Origin: a virus
IMG/VR virus record: IMGVR_UViG_3300033182_000489
Coordinates: 1-64,000 of that record
Reading direction: 5' to 3' (one strand)
DNA length: 64,000 nt
Position 1 is the stretch's first letter; every line of letters begins with the position of its first letter. Under the pieces are notes generated by a model that saw only the letters and a program-made list of their open reading frames with translations, was not told the origin of the DNA and did not search any database. Below are positions 53,183 through 63,297 of the stretch, piece by piece. A program made the translations under genes and the position numbers.

Positions 53183-55792
53183 CTACCCCCTGGCGTCCTC
53201 GACCATGGCGTCGAAGATGTCCCGGACCTCGGACCCGGCGTTGAACACCACGTCCTCGCCCTTGTTGCCCTTGACCCGTTCGCCGAGCACCTGTTCGATC
53301 AGGCCCATCTTCTTGCGGACCACCTGCATGACCCGCTCGTCGATGGTGTCCCGGCACACGAGATGGATGGCGTAGCAGGTGTCGTGGTCTGACCCGATGC
53401 GGATCATGCGTCCGATGCAGTTGCCGACGATGGCTACTTTCCCATTCCGTCTGGTGATGATGGTTCCGAGGTCTGTTTCCACACACCAAACTGGCTCACC
53501 CGGTTTGGTGTGTGCCTTCTGCATCCGAGGTCGGTTCAACTTCTCGTTGCCGTTGAGCGACCAGAAGGGGGTAGGCTTGATGTGCAGGGTCCAGAAGGCG
53601 GCCCGAGTCTGAGCGAGATTGCACCGAAACCCCCGACGAACACAAAGGCTCTGAAGCCTCTCAGCGAAGGTCAGATTCGCTGTGCCAATGTGATAGGAGC
53701 GCCGGGTCCACGACTGCCCTCTTTGCTTTGCCCCGTCCCCCAAATGAAGGGCCTCCAGCAAAACAGCCAGTTGGGCTGAGGACACCGCTTCCAGACGGGG
53801 GGACAGGTCTTTATCCAGAAAGGGTTGAAGCGGTCCCCAGCCGTTTCTGGCCCGCGTCCCACCCTCACCACCCTTGGGCACCGAAAACACGGTCTGAGGC
53901 TTCCCGTTAGGGAAGCCCTTGGGGATTCGGGGGTACTCCGACCAGTCGAAACCGCAATCGGACAAGCACCGCCTCAGATCCACGATCTGAGGCTGGTGAT
54001 TCGCCTGCGAGATCACGACCTGCTGATTGGCCTGATTCAAGTACCCATCGCTGAGGAACCATCCGAGGAAACGAAGTTCCGGGTCGCTCAACTCGACTCC
54101 ATTCGACTTCTGCACCCCAGCGGCGGGCACCCGATACTCTGATGCTTCCTCGCTCATTTCCTCTGCTGTTTCGACACGCCACGGTACGGGCCACCCCTTG
54201 CGGCCTCCCTTTCTCGTAGGGCGTTTGAACAACATCCGGTGCCCACCTGTCACTCGCACGTCCATGTGCGGAGACGACACAGCAAACATCTCCTCGTCCG
54301 AGGCAAGGGGGCGGTCCACCACCGAACGTGCCGGGGTCCAGATGATTTCCTCGGTGTTGGGGTCAAAGGCACCAACGAGGTCGTCCTGCGCGATAGCCCC
54401 CCGACCACGGAAGCCGTCTGGCGTCAAAATCTCAGTGTGCTGGTCAAGACACTGGAGGTAGTCCCCCGCCGACCACGGGCTGTCGTAGAAGACCATCGCC
54501 TTCGCAGCCTGGAGGTTGATGGCATCGCCACCAGCCATGGTGATGAAGATCACCCGCGTGTCGTCGTTGGGGTCTTGGAAGGCGTTCATGGCCTCCTTGC
54601 GCTGGGCCTCGTTCTCGTCTCCCGTGACCCGGACGCACTTGATCTTCGCCTTCTCCAGCACGGGCATGGCCGTGTTGACCATCTCCTTGAACCGGGTGAA
54701 CACGATGACCTTCTCGTCGTGGAGATCACCGCCGTCGGTGACCATATCCAGCAGGGCGTCGAGTTTCTCCGAGTTGTAGTCGGGGTACTCGATCAGGGCT
54801 GGGTGGTTCACGATCTCCTGGCAGTAGATCAGCGCGGTCAACTGGGTCGTCTCCCGCTCGTCGCCGTCGCCCAACTCCAGCAGCCCGGAGAGCGCCTCCT
54901 GGTACTTCTCGTGCTGGAACTTCGTGAGGCCAACCCGGACCGTCTTCGTGGTCAGCACAGGCAAGTCCTTCGCGACCATGTGCTTCGGGCGACCCAGGTA
55001 GTAGAGGTCGATCTCGTCCCGGAACTTCGCGATGTCCGATTGCCGGTAGCCGACGATCATGGGCACCTGGCGTCCGTTCGCGACCCGCTGCATCCGGGTG
55101 ATGCAGTAGTTGTTCATAAAGCCGTTCTTCGACATGGGGAACAGCGTCGGGACCACGACCTTGTAGATGCCGTAGCCCTCCATGAGGTTGTTCTTGATCA
55201 ACGTCGCCGTGAGACCCCACACCCTCGCCGCCTGACTCCCGTAGTGGCGGCAGATCTTGTGGACCCGCGTGGTCGGGGTCTTCACCACCGTCACCTCGTC
55301 CATGATCAACGTGTAGCCCTCCCAGTGCTGGAGGGTGCCGAAGTCGTTGCAGGCCGACGAGTAGCCCTGGATCAGGACCGTCGGACCCGTGGACTGCTCC
55401 CAGGCGTCGTGTGCCTTCGCCCGCTTCTTCGGGGTGCCCACCGCCATCAGGACGTTAACCCCGGTGGTGAACCTGTCGAACTCGGCCTCCCACTGAGGGA
55501 CGCTGGACTTCTTCGTGAGCACGATCACCTTCATGTCGGGATCACGCTTCCACAACTGGCACAGCGCAGCGATGCTCTCGATGGTCTTGCCCAGCCCGCA
55601 GTCGTCGCCGACCACGAACCGCTTCATGGCCATCAGGTGGACGACCATCTGCTGCTGGTAGGGGCGCAGGATCAGCGGGGCTTCCGTGCCGTCCCGCTTC
55701 GTGAAGGTCTCTCGGAAGTTGGGCGGACACGGCAGGGCGAGGTCTTGCCGTGTCCGCACCTGCTTCAACCGTTCATGGACACTGGGCTTCAT
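53183..55792 (-). CDS. SNF2-family helicase interrupted by an intein
   Basis: 869 residues, of which 344 are an intein. Host protein: Walker A GDDCGLGKT (62-70), DEVT in place of DEAH (165-168), motif III GLTAT (193-197), IV VIVFTRF (362-368), V NLQAAKAMVFYDSPW (426-440), and VI CIGRMIRIGSDHD after the intein. It is an SF2/SNF2 DNA translocase, likely in replication or repair, placed at the head of the replication run. The intein lies exactly at motif VI, so activity depends on splicing. Confidence 0.9.
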   Translation of the reverse strand: MKPSVHERLKQVRTRQDLALPCPPNFRETFTKRDGTEAPLILRPYQQQMVVHLMAMKRFVVGDDCGLGKTIESIAALCQLWKRDPDMKVIVLTKKSSVPQWEAEFDRFTTGVNVLMAVGTPKKRAKAHDAWEQSTGPTVLIQGYSSACNDFGTLQHWEGYTLIMDEVTVVKTPTTRVHKICRHYGSQAARVWGLTATLIKNNLMEGYGIYKVVVPTLFPMSKNGFMNNYCITRMQRVANGRQVPMIVGYRQSDIAKFRDEIDLYYLGRPKHMVAKDLPVLTTKTVRVGLTKFQHEKYQEALSGLLELGDGDERETTQLTALIYCQEIVNHPALIEYPDYNSEKLDALLDMVTDGGDLHDEKVIVFTRFKEMVNTAMPVLEKAKIKCVRVTGDENEAQRKEAMNAFQDPNDDTRVIFITMAGGDAINLQAAKAMVFYDSPWSAGDYLQCLDQHTEILTPDGFRGRGAIAQDDLVGAFDPNTEEIIWTPARSVVDRPLASDEEMFAVSSPHMDVRVTGGHRMLFKRPTRKGGRKGWPVPWRVETAEEMSEEASEYRVPAAGVQKSNGVELSDPELRFLGWFLSDGYLNQANQQVVISQANHQPQIVDLRRCLSDCGFDWSEYPRIPKGFPNGKPQTVFSVPKGGEGGTRARNGWGPLQPFLDKDLSPRLEAVSSAQLAVLLEALHLGDGAKQRGQSWTRRSYHIGTANLTFAERLQSLCVRRGFRCNLAQTRAAFWTLHIKPTPFWSLNGNEKLNRPRMQKAHTKPGEPVWCVETDLGTIITRRNGKVAIVGNCIGRMIRIGSDHDTCYAIHLVCRDTIDERVMQVVRKKMGLIEQVLGERVKGNKGEDVVFNAGSEVRDIFDAMVEDARG
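53420..54451 (-). mobile_element. Intein with LAGLIDADG (DOD) homing endonuclease
   Basis: Residues 448-791 of the SNF2 gene. Cys1 in CLDQHTEILTPDGFRGRGAI; block B T-GG-H (VTGGHRMLF); DOD motifs FLGWFLSDGYL and LLEALHLGDG; C-terminal GTIITRRNGKVAIVGN followed by Cys+1. The residue before the last Asn is Gly, not the usual His. The DNA looks less GC-rich than flanks by eye. Confidence 0.88.
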
Positions 55793-55846
55793 CGGGTTCT
55801 CCTATGTCGTAGGGATACCCGTTGAGCCGCTGGCCTCACCCCCCAC

Positions 55847-56491
55847 TCAGGAGCCGTAGACCGCCGCCCAGTACTCCTGGAGGACTCTGACCCCCGTGGG
55901 GGACAGGGTGGTGAAGCGGCCAATCCTCAGCAGATCCCCGATGTCGGCCAGGGCGATCTCGGCACCTTCACCACGCTCGCACTTCTCGCCGTAGACGGCT
56001 TCGCACAAGGGCTCGATCTCTGCCCCCACCTTGTCCAGCATCTTGTTGAACGCCTTCTCGGCGTCCTTGGCCACGGGCAGCGCGTCCTTGGCGAGGAACT
56101 TGAACGCCTTGGTCATCTCCTCCTCGGTCGGGGCGTGATCCCGATGCCAGTCGGTCATGGAGATCAAGGGGCTGGGCCCGTACTGCCGCAGGCGGCGGAC
56201 GATGCGGAGGGAGTCGAGATCCTTCTCGGACAGACCCTTCGGCCACGTCTTCACGGGCTTGTAGAGGCGGTCCATGACGTACATGCGGTCCACCTTCAAC
56301 GAAGGACCGAACAGATGCTTCCACCAGGGACGCTTGCCCTGGGTCACCGCGTCGGCCTTCCCGGCCAACTTCTTCCACTCCCCCTCTACGTCCGCAAGGC
56401 CCTGTCGGACCAGTTGGTGGATGGCATCGGGGTCCAGGATGCGGCGGACCGACTCGGGGATGCCATCGGGGAAGTAAAGGGGGACACTCAT
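55847..56491 (-). CDS. Protein of unknown function (214 aa)
   Basis: Starts MSVPLYFPDGIPESVRRILD (overlaps the upstream stop, ATGA). Alpha-helical, basic in the middle (WWKHLFGPSLKVDRMYVMDR), later a Lys-rich helix (FKFLAKDALPVAKDAEKAFN). No motif. First gene downstream of the PG-binding gene; a CGGGTAT box lies after it before the SNF2 gene. Confidence 0.5.
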   Translation of the reverse strand: MSVPLYFPDGIPESVRRILDPDAIHQLVRQGLADVEGEWKKLAGKADAVTQGKRPWWKHLFGPSLKVDRMYVMDRLYKPVKTWPKGLSEKDLDSLRIVRRLRQYGPSPLISMTDWHRDHAPTEEEMTKAFKFLAKDALPVAKDAEKAFNKMLDKVGAEIEPLCEAVYGEKCERGEGAEIALADIGDLLRIGRFTTLSPTGVRVLQEYWAAVYGS

Positions 56492-57279
56492 TTCTCACCT
56501 ACCATCACGATCAGGCGTCCCGGACCATCCACCGACAGTGCATACCCGTTCCGTGTCTCCACGGTATGGACGCCTCCTGATGTGAAGGCTCGCATAGGCA
56601 CACCACCGAGGACCAGGTGCCCCTGTCGGCGCTCCTGCTCCGGCACAGGGGGTGCGCTCATGTTCACCAGGGCCTCGGCAGCCTTCACGCTCTCCACGCC
56701 GTTGAGGCCCAGCGCCTTCATCGCTGCGAGGGTCACAGGCCCCATGTTCCCATCGACGGGCCCACAGTGGATGCCCAGGCGGTGCAGGTGCGTCTGGATG
56801 GTGCGCTCCGTGGTGTGGTTGCCTCCCCATCTGCCGACGTCGATCTGAGCCGCGCAGCACATGGATGGCCACGCGAGATCACCGCGCCCCTCCCCATGTA
56901 AGAAATCCGCGACCGTGGACCATGGCCCGACGTAGTGGAACACATGGCTGGTGTCCGACGGCACCGGGTAGCGGTCCCAGGGCATGAACCCCAGAGGCAC
57001 CACGATGCTCCAGAGCACAGCCAGTCGCTGCATGGGGTCATCCAGGCCAGCCAGGCTCAGGTAGACCTCACGCCCCGTGGGGCGCATGGACAGGTGCGGG
57101 GGCAGGTCCAGAGGGCCAGCATCCTGCTTGACCCCATCCCACGAAGCGAGGTCGGCAGGCACCCCGTCGTACTCGACCTGGATGTCACCGTACTCCTTCG
57201 CCGCCATCTCCACCCGACGCATGGCGTCGTAGGTGTCTTTGGTGACGAGGGTTTTGCGGTAGGGCTGGAGTGTAGTCAT
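56488..57279 (-). CDS. Protein with a peptidoglycan-binding-like domain (263 aa)
   Basis: Start ATG 57279. The C-terminal third carries RTIQTHLHRLGIHCGPVDGN, then MGPVTLAAMKALGLNGV, the PG_binding_1 pattern (Q..L..LG...GPVDG..G..T..A). The N-terminal 130 residues are unrecognised, with YLSLAGLDDPMQRLAVLWSI. It may be a cell-wall-binding virion or lysis accessory protein. Linked to a structural run by position. Confidence 0.6.
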   Translation of the reverse strand: MTTLQPYRKTLVTKDTYDAMRRVEMAAKEYGDIQVEYDGVPADLASWDGVKQDAGPLDLPPHLSMRPTGREVYLSLAGLDDPMQRLAVLWSIVVPLGFMPWDRYPVPSDTSHVFHYVGPWSTVADFLHGEGRGDLAWPSMCCAAQIDVGRWGGNHTTERTIQTHLHRLGIHCGPVDGNMGPVTLAAMKALGLNGVESVKAAEALVNMSAPPVPEQERRQGHLVLGGVPMRAFTSGGVHTVETRNGYALSVDGPGRLIVMVGEK

Positions 57280-57306
57280 GCCCTACCTGTACCCGTCTGG
57301 GGTCAC

Positions 57307-57840
57307 TCACATGCTCTTGGAGGCGTAGCGGAGGGCAACACGGCTCACGGAGGCGGTACGCGGCACCTTCTGGGCCGCCTTGACGGCCTCGTCGATCAAG
57401 TTCTTGGTGTGTTCTCCTGCCAGGTACGCCTTCTCAAACTCGTCGGCATCCAGACCCTCGCTGATGTACTCACCGGATGCACGGGCAGCGGGCATCTTCC
57501 GCTCCGCTCTCCCCAGAGCGGTCTGAATGGCGGTGATCTTGCCCTTCGTCTTCTCCAGGTCGTCAACCCACCTGCCGATGTCCATCTCGTGCCCCTCTTG
57601 AGAGAGGTTCACGGCGGTGCGCCACGAGCGGGTCTGCTTCTCCAACGACCGGAGGGAACGCTCGATCTTCTCGCCAGCGTTGCTCAGTGAGCGGTCGTCG
57701 GAGAGGTTCATCGCCGAACCGAGGTCATACGCGAGGCTGTGGAAGGACTCTGACTCGCGCACACCACCGGAGAGGCGTTCACCAGACCACGAGTCCCAGA
57801 CCTTGTCAGTCAGATGCTCAAGCGATTGTAGGGGGGTCAT
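57307..57840 (-). CDS. Helical protein of unknown function (177 aa)
   Basis: Starts MTPLQSLEHLTDKVWDSWSG (GGAG in the end of the previous gene). Mostly helical; the middle (AGEKIERSLRSLEKQTRSWR) and KTKGKITAIQTALGRAERKM are coiled-coil-like. Probably a virion-assembly helper by context. Confidence 0.5.
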   Translation of the reverse strand: MTPLQSLEHLTDKVWDSWSGERLSGGVRESESFHSLAYDLGSAMNLSDDRSLSNAGEKIERSLRSLEKQTRSWRTAVNLSQEGHEMDIGRWVDDLEKTKGKITAIQTALGRAERKMPAARASGEYISEGLDADEFEKAYLAGEHTKNLIDEAVKAAQKVPRTASVSRVALRYASKSM

Positions 57841-57854
57841 GGTTCACTCCTCGA

Positions 57855-60800
57855 TCACGGGCACGGATCGTCGTCTGCGGGGTCTTCCGGCGGGTACGGA
57901 GCCAGCGGGATGTTAGCACTCGGCAGGGCAGCCCGGCTCTTGATCATCGGCTTGCCTTCCAGACGGTAGCGGTCGGAGGCTGCGTAGCCCTTGCCGTAGT
58001 CGGTGGGGCTGATGATCCCGTCGAGAGCGTAGCCGTGGTCGCAGTCCAGAGACTCGCCGTACACAGCGTTGGTCACGATGACCATCTGCACCTCGTCGCC
58101 GTAGGAGCGGGTCACGTTGCCCGTGAACGCATCCTCGTAGCCGTTGCGGACCAGGTAGGCCCGACCGACCAGAGCGGCACCCTTCAACACGGGATCATCA
58201 CCCTCGCTGAATCCGCCAGCGGTGAAGTCCACAGGGCCGCCAGCAGCCTCGGGAGACACGACGTAGGCCGAGCCACCGCCACGGTAGAGGCGGAACTTCT
58301 TGACCCCATCGGGAGCCGTCGTGGCGTTGTAGGCGGTGTACTGGAGGATGGCACCGTCGGCCATGCCCATGACCCCACCAGGACCACTGAGGCGCGTGTT
58401 CTCCTGCCCGTCTGCCGAGAAGGTCGTCACAGCCTGCGTGGCCTGATCCCCGCCGCCCGAGCGGACCTCGTAGGCCACACCCTTGCGGAGGGGGTCTTCA
58501 CCGAGGAAGTCCGAGTCGTTGACGAGGATGCCGAGCGGCAGGCGGTCCGTCATGCCGGTGAGGCGCATCGGAGTCGGTGCGTTGTACACCTGCTTGCCGT
58601 TGGCGGGGACGTTCTCCGAGCCGGACAGTGCCGCCTGACTCACGATGGAGAAGTTGGTGGCGTAGAGCGTGCCGTAGGGGGCGTTCTCCAGCAGCCTGAC
58701 CCCAGTGAGGGTGTAGGGCGTAGCCGTCGCCGGGCTGAGGCGGACGTCGGTGTTCGCACCCGTGTGTCCGGGCATCCGAGCGTGGATGTGGCACACAGGT
58801 CCAGCAGCCACGGCGTACACGCCGATGGCGTGCTTCGTGCCGTCGTCGGCGTTGATGGCCGTCGCAAGGTTCTGTGTAGCCTCCACAGCATCCGCGCCCA
58901 CGGTCCAGTTGGCCCCGTACTCAAAGGTAGCCGTGTCGGTGCCGCGCGAGATCACGACCTTCTGGTCGGTCAGGGCTGCGAAGTCGGAAATCAGGACGCT
59001 GATGGAGGCGTACCCCGCCGAAGCAGGCTGCCCTTCCGTGAGAGCACGGGGGCGGGGCTGCCACGGGTTCTCCGTTCCAGACTCAGGGAGGCGAGTGCCG
59101 GGGGAGGTCAGGACGCCGGGATCAGTCGGGGTGCCAGCGTAGACAGGGCCACCCATCTTGCCTGTGCCCATCGTGGTCCAGAAATCGACCGAGGCCAGCA
59201 CCTCAAGGGAGCGGGCGTTGGGGATCTCGGGGATCTGGTCGTTGTCCGTGTCGTACTGCTGGAGCGGGGTGTTGACCATGTTCGCACTGGCCGTGGGAAC
59301 CTGCCCGTACCTGTGCTGGTAGTCAGCCGTCTGGAGGGTCGCCCCGTCACGGGTCATGTAGGGGTCGCCCTGGTACACCGTCCGGGTGAAGGCCGAGTAG
59401 CCTTCAACGCCACCCATGGCAGCAGGGATGATCATCCGGCAGTCGCCGTAGAGCCCGTCGGCGGGGGCGTAGGCCAGGTTGGCGTCGGTGCGGAGCATGA
59501 CGTAGTTGTTCTTGTTGATGAAGCCCTCGGCGAAGCCGAAGACCGCGACCTCGACGACGTACTCGTAGGCGGCGAAGGTCGAAGTGGCTGGATCCCAGCC
59601 GGGGATCATCTCCAGGTTGAGTGCTTCCTCGGGGACCACATAGGTGTGCGCGTCGTGCCCAGCGAGCACGTCCGCCGCCCCATCCTTGACGATGAACAGC
59701 GTCTGCTTGTCGGCGTCGGTGCGGAGCAGGTTCGTGGCGAAGGAGCCTGTGGTCTTCGGAGTGAAGCCCTCGTCGGTCCAGGCCGAGCCTCTGGCCGCGT
59801 AGTCGGCGGCCTCGTAGACGGCGTAGACCCGTGCCGCGCCGAGGTAGGGCGGGAACTGGATGCCACGCAGAGGCTTGTTGATGTCCGAGGACCGTGCGTT
59901 CACGTCGTCGTAGAGGCGTCCCTGGAAGCCGACGGCAGCGCCACCGTATGCGCCGTAGTCCAGAGCCGTAGCGGCTGCCGTGGTGACCAACAGGGGCGCG
60001 TCCGTGACCACAGGTGCCGTGTTCGACGAGCCACCCACGACGTACCGGACGAGGTCCGTCACCACGTCGGAGTCACCAAACAGGTGGTTGATGCCCCGGA
60101 AGGGTCCGGTGAGGCCCGCCGTGGCCCGGATGGGGATGTCCTGCCGTCCGAAGCGGGGCATGTACTCGGCAGGGAGGGCGAAGATCTTGTCCTGCTTGAA
60201 CAGACCTGAGCCGCCCATGACTGCGCCTCCACCGTGGGAGGGGTCATAGAAGGCTGGAATCTGGTCTGCCGAAGCCGTGCGAAGGGGCCACGCCATGTCC
60301 ATCTGCTGGAAGGGGCGGAAGACAACCGACTTCGACCCCTCGTCCACAAAGAGTTCTGCTTCGCGGAGGGTCTCAAAGTTGTAGCGACCCTCGCCGTAGG
60401 CCGGTGCGTTGGGGGCATGGCCGCCGAGGCTGGGAAGACGGTTCCACGTCGGCACCGCCTGGGCGGGGTAGTAGTACTCGTTCTCCGGGACACCTGTCCG
60501 AGCGCGGAACTCGGTGCTGTCGGGGTCGATGTTCTCAGGGGCCTCACGCAGCACCGTGAAGCCTGCCCCCGCAGGGTCGATGACCGTGAAGCGGGAGAGG
60601 GCATCAGCCACTCGCGCCATCGCTCCACGGGAGGGTCCGTAGAGGAGGCTGGTGTCCAGCACCATCTGCCCGAGGAAGGAGGTGCCGAAGCCGTTCCATG
60701 GGTTCTCCGTCCCGCCGGTCAGCCCTTCCAGGTCGGTGAGACAGATCGCGATGGCCGGGTAGGCGTTGCCGGGGTTGTCCTCGGTGTTCATGTACCGGGT

Positions 60801-63239
60801 GCGGAACTCCACCTCCACGGTGGCCCCTACGGTCAACGCACCGCCGCTGACAGCCACACGCTCGACGACGATGCGGTTGTTGGCGGTCGCTTTGTGCCAG
60901 GTGTAGCCGACGGTCCCGGCTCCGATGACCCGGAAGCAGCCGTTGTTCGCTGTGTTCGCCTCGTCCCTCATGGTGATGAACAACTCGGAGGACTTGCCGG
61001 ACGGGTCGCTGCCCCCCTTGGTCAGGAGGTCGTAGAGGTTGCGCTTGCCGTGCAGGAGCAGGTTCGCAATCCCATCCGTGCTGAGATCATCGACGTTGGT
61101 GGCGTACCACTGCCCTGCGGTGTCGAAGTCAACGGCGATGGCCAGTTCGACCTCAAAATCACCCGAAGGGATGGCGGCTTGCGTCACGGCTCCGCTGTCT
61201 GCCAGGGGCAGGTCCGTGTTCGCCAGACCACCCAGCACGACGTAGGGGTACAAGAAATCCGTGTCGGCCAGCGGGAACATGGGGCCGGGGTGATCAGCGA
61301 TAGCCTCGCCCTTGCCGGGAGCCTGACTCCAGGAGTAGGGCGCGGTGGCTCCACCCGTCTCACCCACGAAGCGCATGAGGAAGGGGGTCTGGTTCCCGTG
61401 GACGCCCGCACCGACGTCGATGATGTCGTCCCTCGTGAGCCAGTACTCGTCGGGAGCAACGAAGCGCATGAAGCGGTCAGCCGTCTGGGACGTTGCCCGA
61501 GCGCCGTCTGTGCCCGTGGCCCCTCCGATGGAGAGCGTGATGACTGAGCCGTTGGTCCACGATCCGCCCTTGCCGGGGATCATGCCGCCCACAGCGAAGC
61601 CAGCACCAGCCTCCCAGGTATCACCAGACACGGAAGGCTCGCCGCCCACGATGGACAGGAGCAGGCTCACGTCGTTCTGGACGACTGCGCTGTCGGAGAA
61701 GACCTCACGGATGCCGTCGAAGCCGTCGAGTTGCTCCGTCTGGTTGGGGAGGGTGCCTGCGCCCTTGCCGAGGTAGGTGTCCACCTCGATGATCTGGGTG
61801 CCCTGCGTGTTGGTTCCGTTGCCCTGCTTGTAGGACGACCGGAGCGAGCCATCGAGGACACGGCCCAGGTTGTGCTTGAGGATGTCCTCGTAGGACCACT
61901 CGCCAGGCGTGACCCCACGTCGGAGGTCCAGCACGTCGTGTGCAGCGATCTGGTCGGAGAAGCGTCCGTCGGGACGGAAGTTGAAGAACTGGATGCTCGA
62001 TCCAGCCTGGTGGGGAGCAGCCTGAGAGCCGAAGCGTCCACGACCCGCCGTGGGGGTCAGGGTTGCGCCCGTCCATGGGTTCGTGGTGTCGGTCGTCGAG
62101 GCGATCATGATCTCGCCCGTGGCAGCGTTGACTGCTTGGATGACCATGATCTCGTTGTCGATCTGGAGCGCCATCGAGGACCAGTTGATGTTCACGTTGT
62201 CGAGACCGGAGCCCGACAGCCCCGTGACCGAGATCACGCCCGTCGTGGTCGCATCCAGAGCAGCAGTCAGGGTGACCGGGGTGAACGTCCGGGTGGCTTG
62301 CAGGGGATCAGTGATGCTCCCCGATACCGGATTTCTGTCCAGTCCGCCGTTCTGGTTGGCGTTGCCTGAATCCGTCCGGGCCACGAAGGCTCCGCTGTTG
62401 CGACGGAAGACCGCGCAGATCGGGATGGCGTAGACGTAGCCGTCCACAGTGCCGAGGTCCGTCCGGCTGGTGCTGTCACCCTGTCCTGCTCGCCAGAGGC
62501 CACGGTCGCCCAACTCGTCGCCCATGTTGGACCAGACGTAGCCGACCACCGGGGTGTCCATCGCGCCCTGTGCGAGCACGTTGGGGTCATCCAGGCCGTC
62601 GGGGTACTGAGCGAGGTCCACGGAGTTGCCGAGGCCCTCACCGTTGCCGTAGGTGCGGATGCGGTACTGGATCTGGACGCGCTCCGTGGTCTCAAACCCC
62701 ATGGTGGGGTCCATCATGTCGTCGTCGAAGTTCGTCCCGCCGTACTGCGTGTTGCCGTACTTGTAGATGGTGCTCGCCGAGGGCTTGTTCGCGGTGCTGG
62801 GGTTGGCGGCGATCTGCGCCTGCCACACCTCAAGGAACACCAGGTCCACACGAGCGTCGGTGCCGGGAGGGTTGTAGAGGTTGATGCGGTTGCTGGGGTC
62901 ACCGTCGCTTACCCCGGTGCCCGTGACCGGGACGAGCCAGCCATTGACGTTGGCCCACATCATGGGCGCGTCCTCACTGGCGGACGGACGCCCCAACTTG
63001 AACCAGTTGCTCCAGTTCTCGTTGGTCACGAAGTCCTGGTCCGCCATCATAGGGTCGAGCAGGAACCCCGAGTGCATCTGGGACCGCACGACCTCAGCCA
63101 TGCGGTTCATCTCCATCTGCGACATCAGGTTCAGTTCGGAGTCGAGCGGGGGCTTTGAAGCCTGCCATACCACCGTCTGAAACTGACGCTGAATGGCCGA
63201 CAGTGTGCGGCTCACGCCGTTTCCGAAGTCCTGTGCCAT
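57855..63239 (-). CDS. Very large virion structural protein (1794 aa)
   Basis: ATG 63239 behind GGAG, with an exact late motif about 60 bp upstream. The N-terminus (MAQDFGNGVSRTLSAIQRQF, then PPLDSELNLMSQMEMNRMAE) is helical; the rest is a long series of Gly/Ala/Asp-rich beta units. One module (AVEATQNLATAINADDGTKH) is the same type as in the 14085 gene. It is a probable tail-fibre or baseplate-associated structural protein; the exact role is open. Confidence 0.6.
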   Translation of the reverse strand: MAQDFGNGVSRTLSAIQRQFQTVVWQASKPPLDSELNLMSQMEMNRMAEVVRSQMHSGFLLDPMMADQDFVTNENWSNWFKLGRPSASEDAPMMWANVNGWLVPVTGTGVSDGDPSNRINLYNPPGTDARVDLVFLEVWQAQIAANPSTANKPSASTIYKYGNTQYGGTNFDDDMMDPTMGFETTERVQIQYRIRTYGNGEGLGNSVDLAQYPDGLDDPNVLAQGAMDTPVVGYVWSNMGDELGDRGLWRAGQGDSTSRTDLGTVDGYVYAIPICAVFRRNSGAFVARTDSGNANQNGGLDRNPVSGSITDPLQATRTFTPVTLTAALDATTTGVISVTGLSGSGLDNVNINWSSMALQIDNEIMVIQAVNAATGEIMIASTTDTTNPWTGATLTPTAGRGRFGSQAAPHQAGSSIQFFNFRPDGRFSDQIAAHDVLDLRRGVTPGEWSYEDILKHNLGRVLDGSLRSSYKQGNGTNTQGTQIIEVDTYLGKGAGTLPNQTEQLDGFDGIREVFSDSAVVQNDVSLLLSIVGGEPSVSGDTWEAGAGFAVGGMIPGKGGSWTNGSVITLSIGGATGTDGARATSQTADRFMRFVAPDEYWLTRDDIIDVGAGVHGNQTPFLMRFVGETGGATAPYSWSQAPGKGEAIADHPGPMFPLADTDFLYPYVVLGGLANTDLPLADSGAVTQAAIPSGDFEVELAIAVDFDTAGQWYATNVDDLSTDGIANLLLHGKRNLYDLLTKGGSDPSGKSSELFITMRDEANTANNGCFRVIGAGTVGYTWHKATANNRIVVERVAVSGGALTVGATVEVEFRTRYMNTEDNPGNAYPAIAICLTDLEGLTGGTENPWNGFGTSFLGQMVLDTSLLYGPSRGAMARVADALSRFTVIDPAGAGFTVLREAPENIDPDSTEFRARTGVPENEYYYPAQAVPTWNRLPSLGGHAPNAPAYGEGRYNFETLREAELFVDEGSKSVVFRPFQQMDMAWPLRTASADQIPAFYDPSHGGGAVMGGSGLFKQDKIFALPAEYMPRFGRQDIPIRATAGLTGPFRGINHLFGDSDVVTDLVRYVVGGSSNTAPVVTDAPLLVTTAAATALDYGAYGGAAVGFQGRLYDDVNARSSDINKPLRGIQFPPYLGAARVYAVYEAADYAARGSAWTDEGFTPKTTGSFATNLLRTDADKQTLFIVKDGAADVLAGHDAHTYVVPEEALNLEMIPGWDPATSTFAAYEYVVEVAVFGFAEGFINKNNYVMLRTDANLAYAPADGLYGDCRMIIPAAMGGVEGYSAFTRTVYQGDPYMTRDGATLQTADYQHRYGQVPTASANMVNTPLQQYDTDNDQIPEIPNARSLEVLASVDFWTTMGTGKMGGPVYAGTPTDPGVLTSPGTRLPESGTENPWQPRPRALTEGQPASAGYASISVLISDFAALTDQKVVISRGTDTATFEYGANWTVGADAVEATQNLATAINADDGTKHAIGVYAVAAGPVCHIHARMPGHTGANTDVRLSPATATPYTLTGVRLLENAPYGTLYATNFSIVSQAALSGSENVPANGKQVYNAPTPMRLTGMTDRLPLGILVNDSDFLGEDPLRKGVAYEVRSGGGDQATQAVTTFSADGQENTRLSGPGGVMGMADGAILQYTAYNATTAPDGVKKFRLYRGGGSAYVVSPEAAGGPVDFTAGGFSEGDDPVLKGAALVGRAYLVRNGYEDAFTGNVTRSYGDEVQMVIVTNAVYGESLDCDHGYALDGIISPTDYGKGYAASDRYRLEGKPMIKSRAALPSANIPLAPYPPEDPADDDPCP

Positions 63240-63297
63240 GTTCTATGTCTCCGTAAGCGATGGATCAGGCGAGCCTCACCCTTACCCCGGAGGGCTT

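Noticed and set aside
54239-55825. Plus-strand open frame (528 codons) opposite the SNF2 gene
   Set aside because: The minus strand has full helicase and intein motifs; the plus frame has none and lacks a ribosome site.
57687-60209. Long plus-strand open frame (840 codons) opposite the large structural gene
   Set aside because: It is antisense to a clear 1794-aa gene with ribosome site and late promoter. Long antisense frames are expected at this GC content, and its protein is low-complexity Val/Gly/Arg-rich with no motif.
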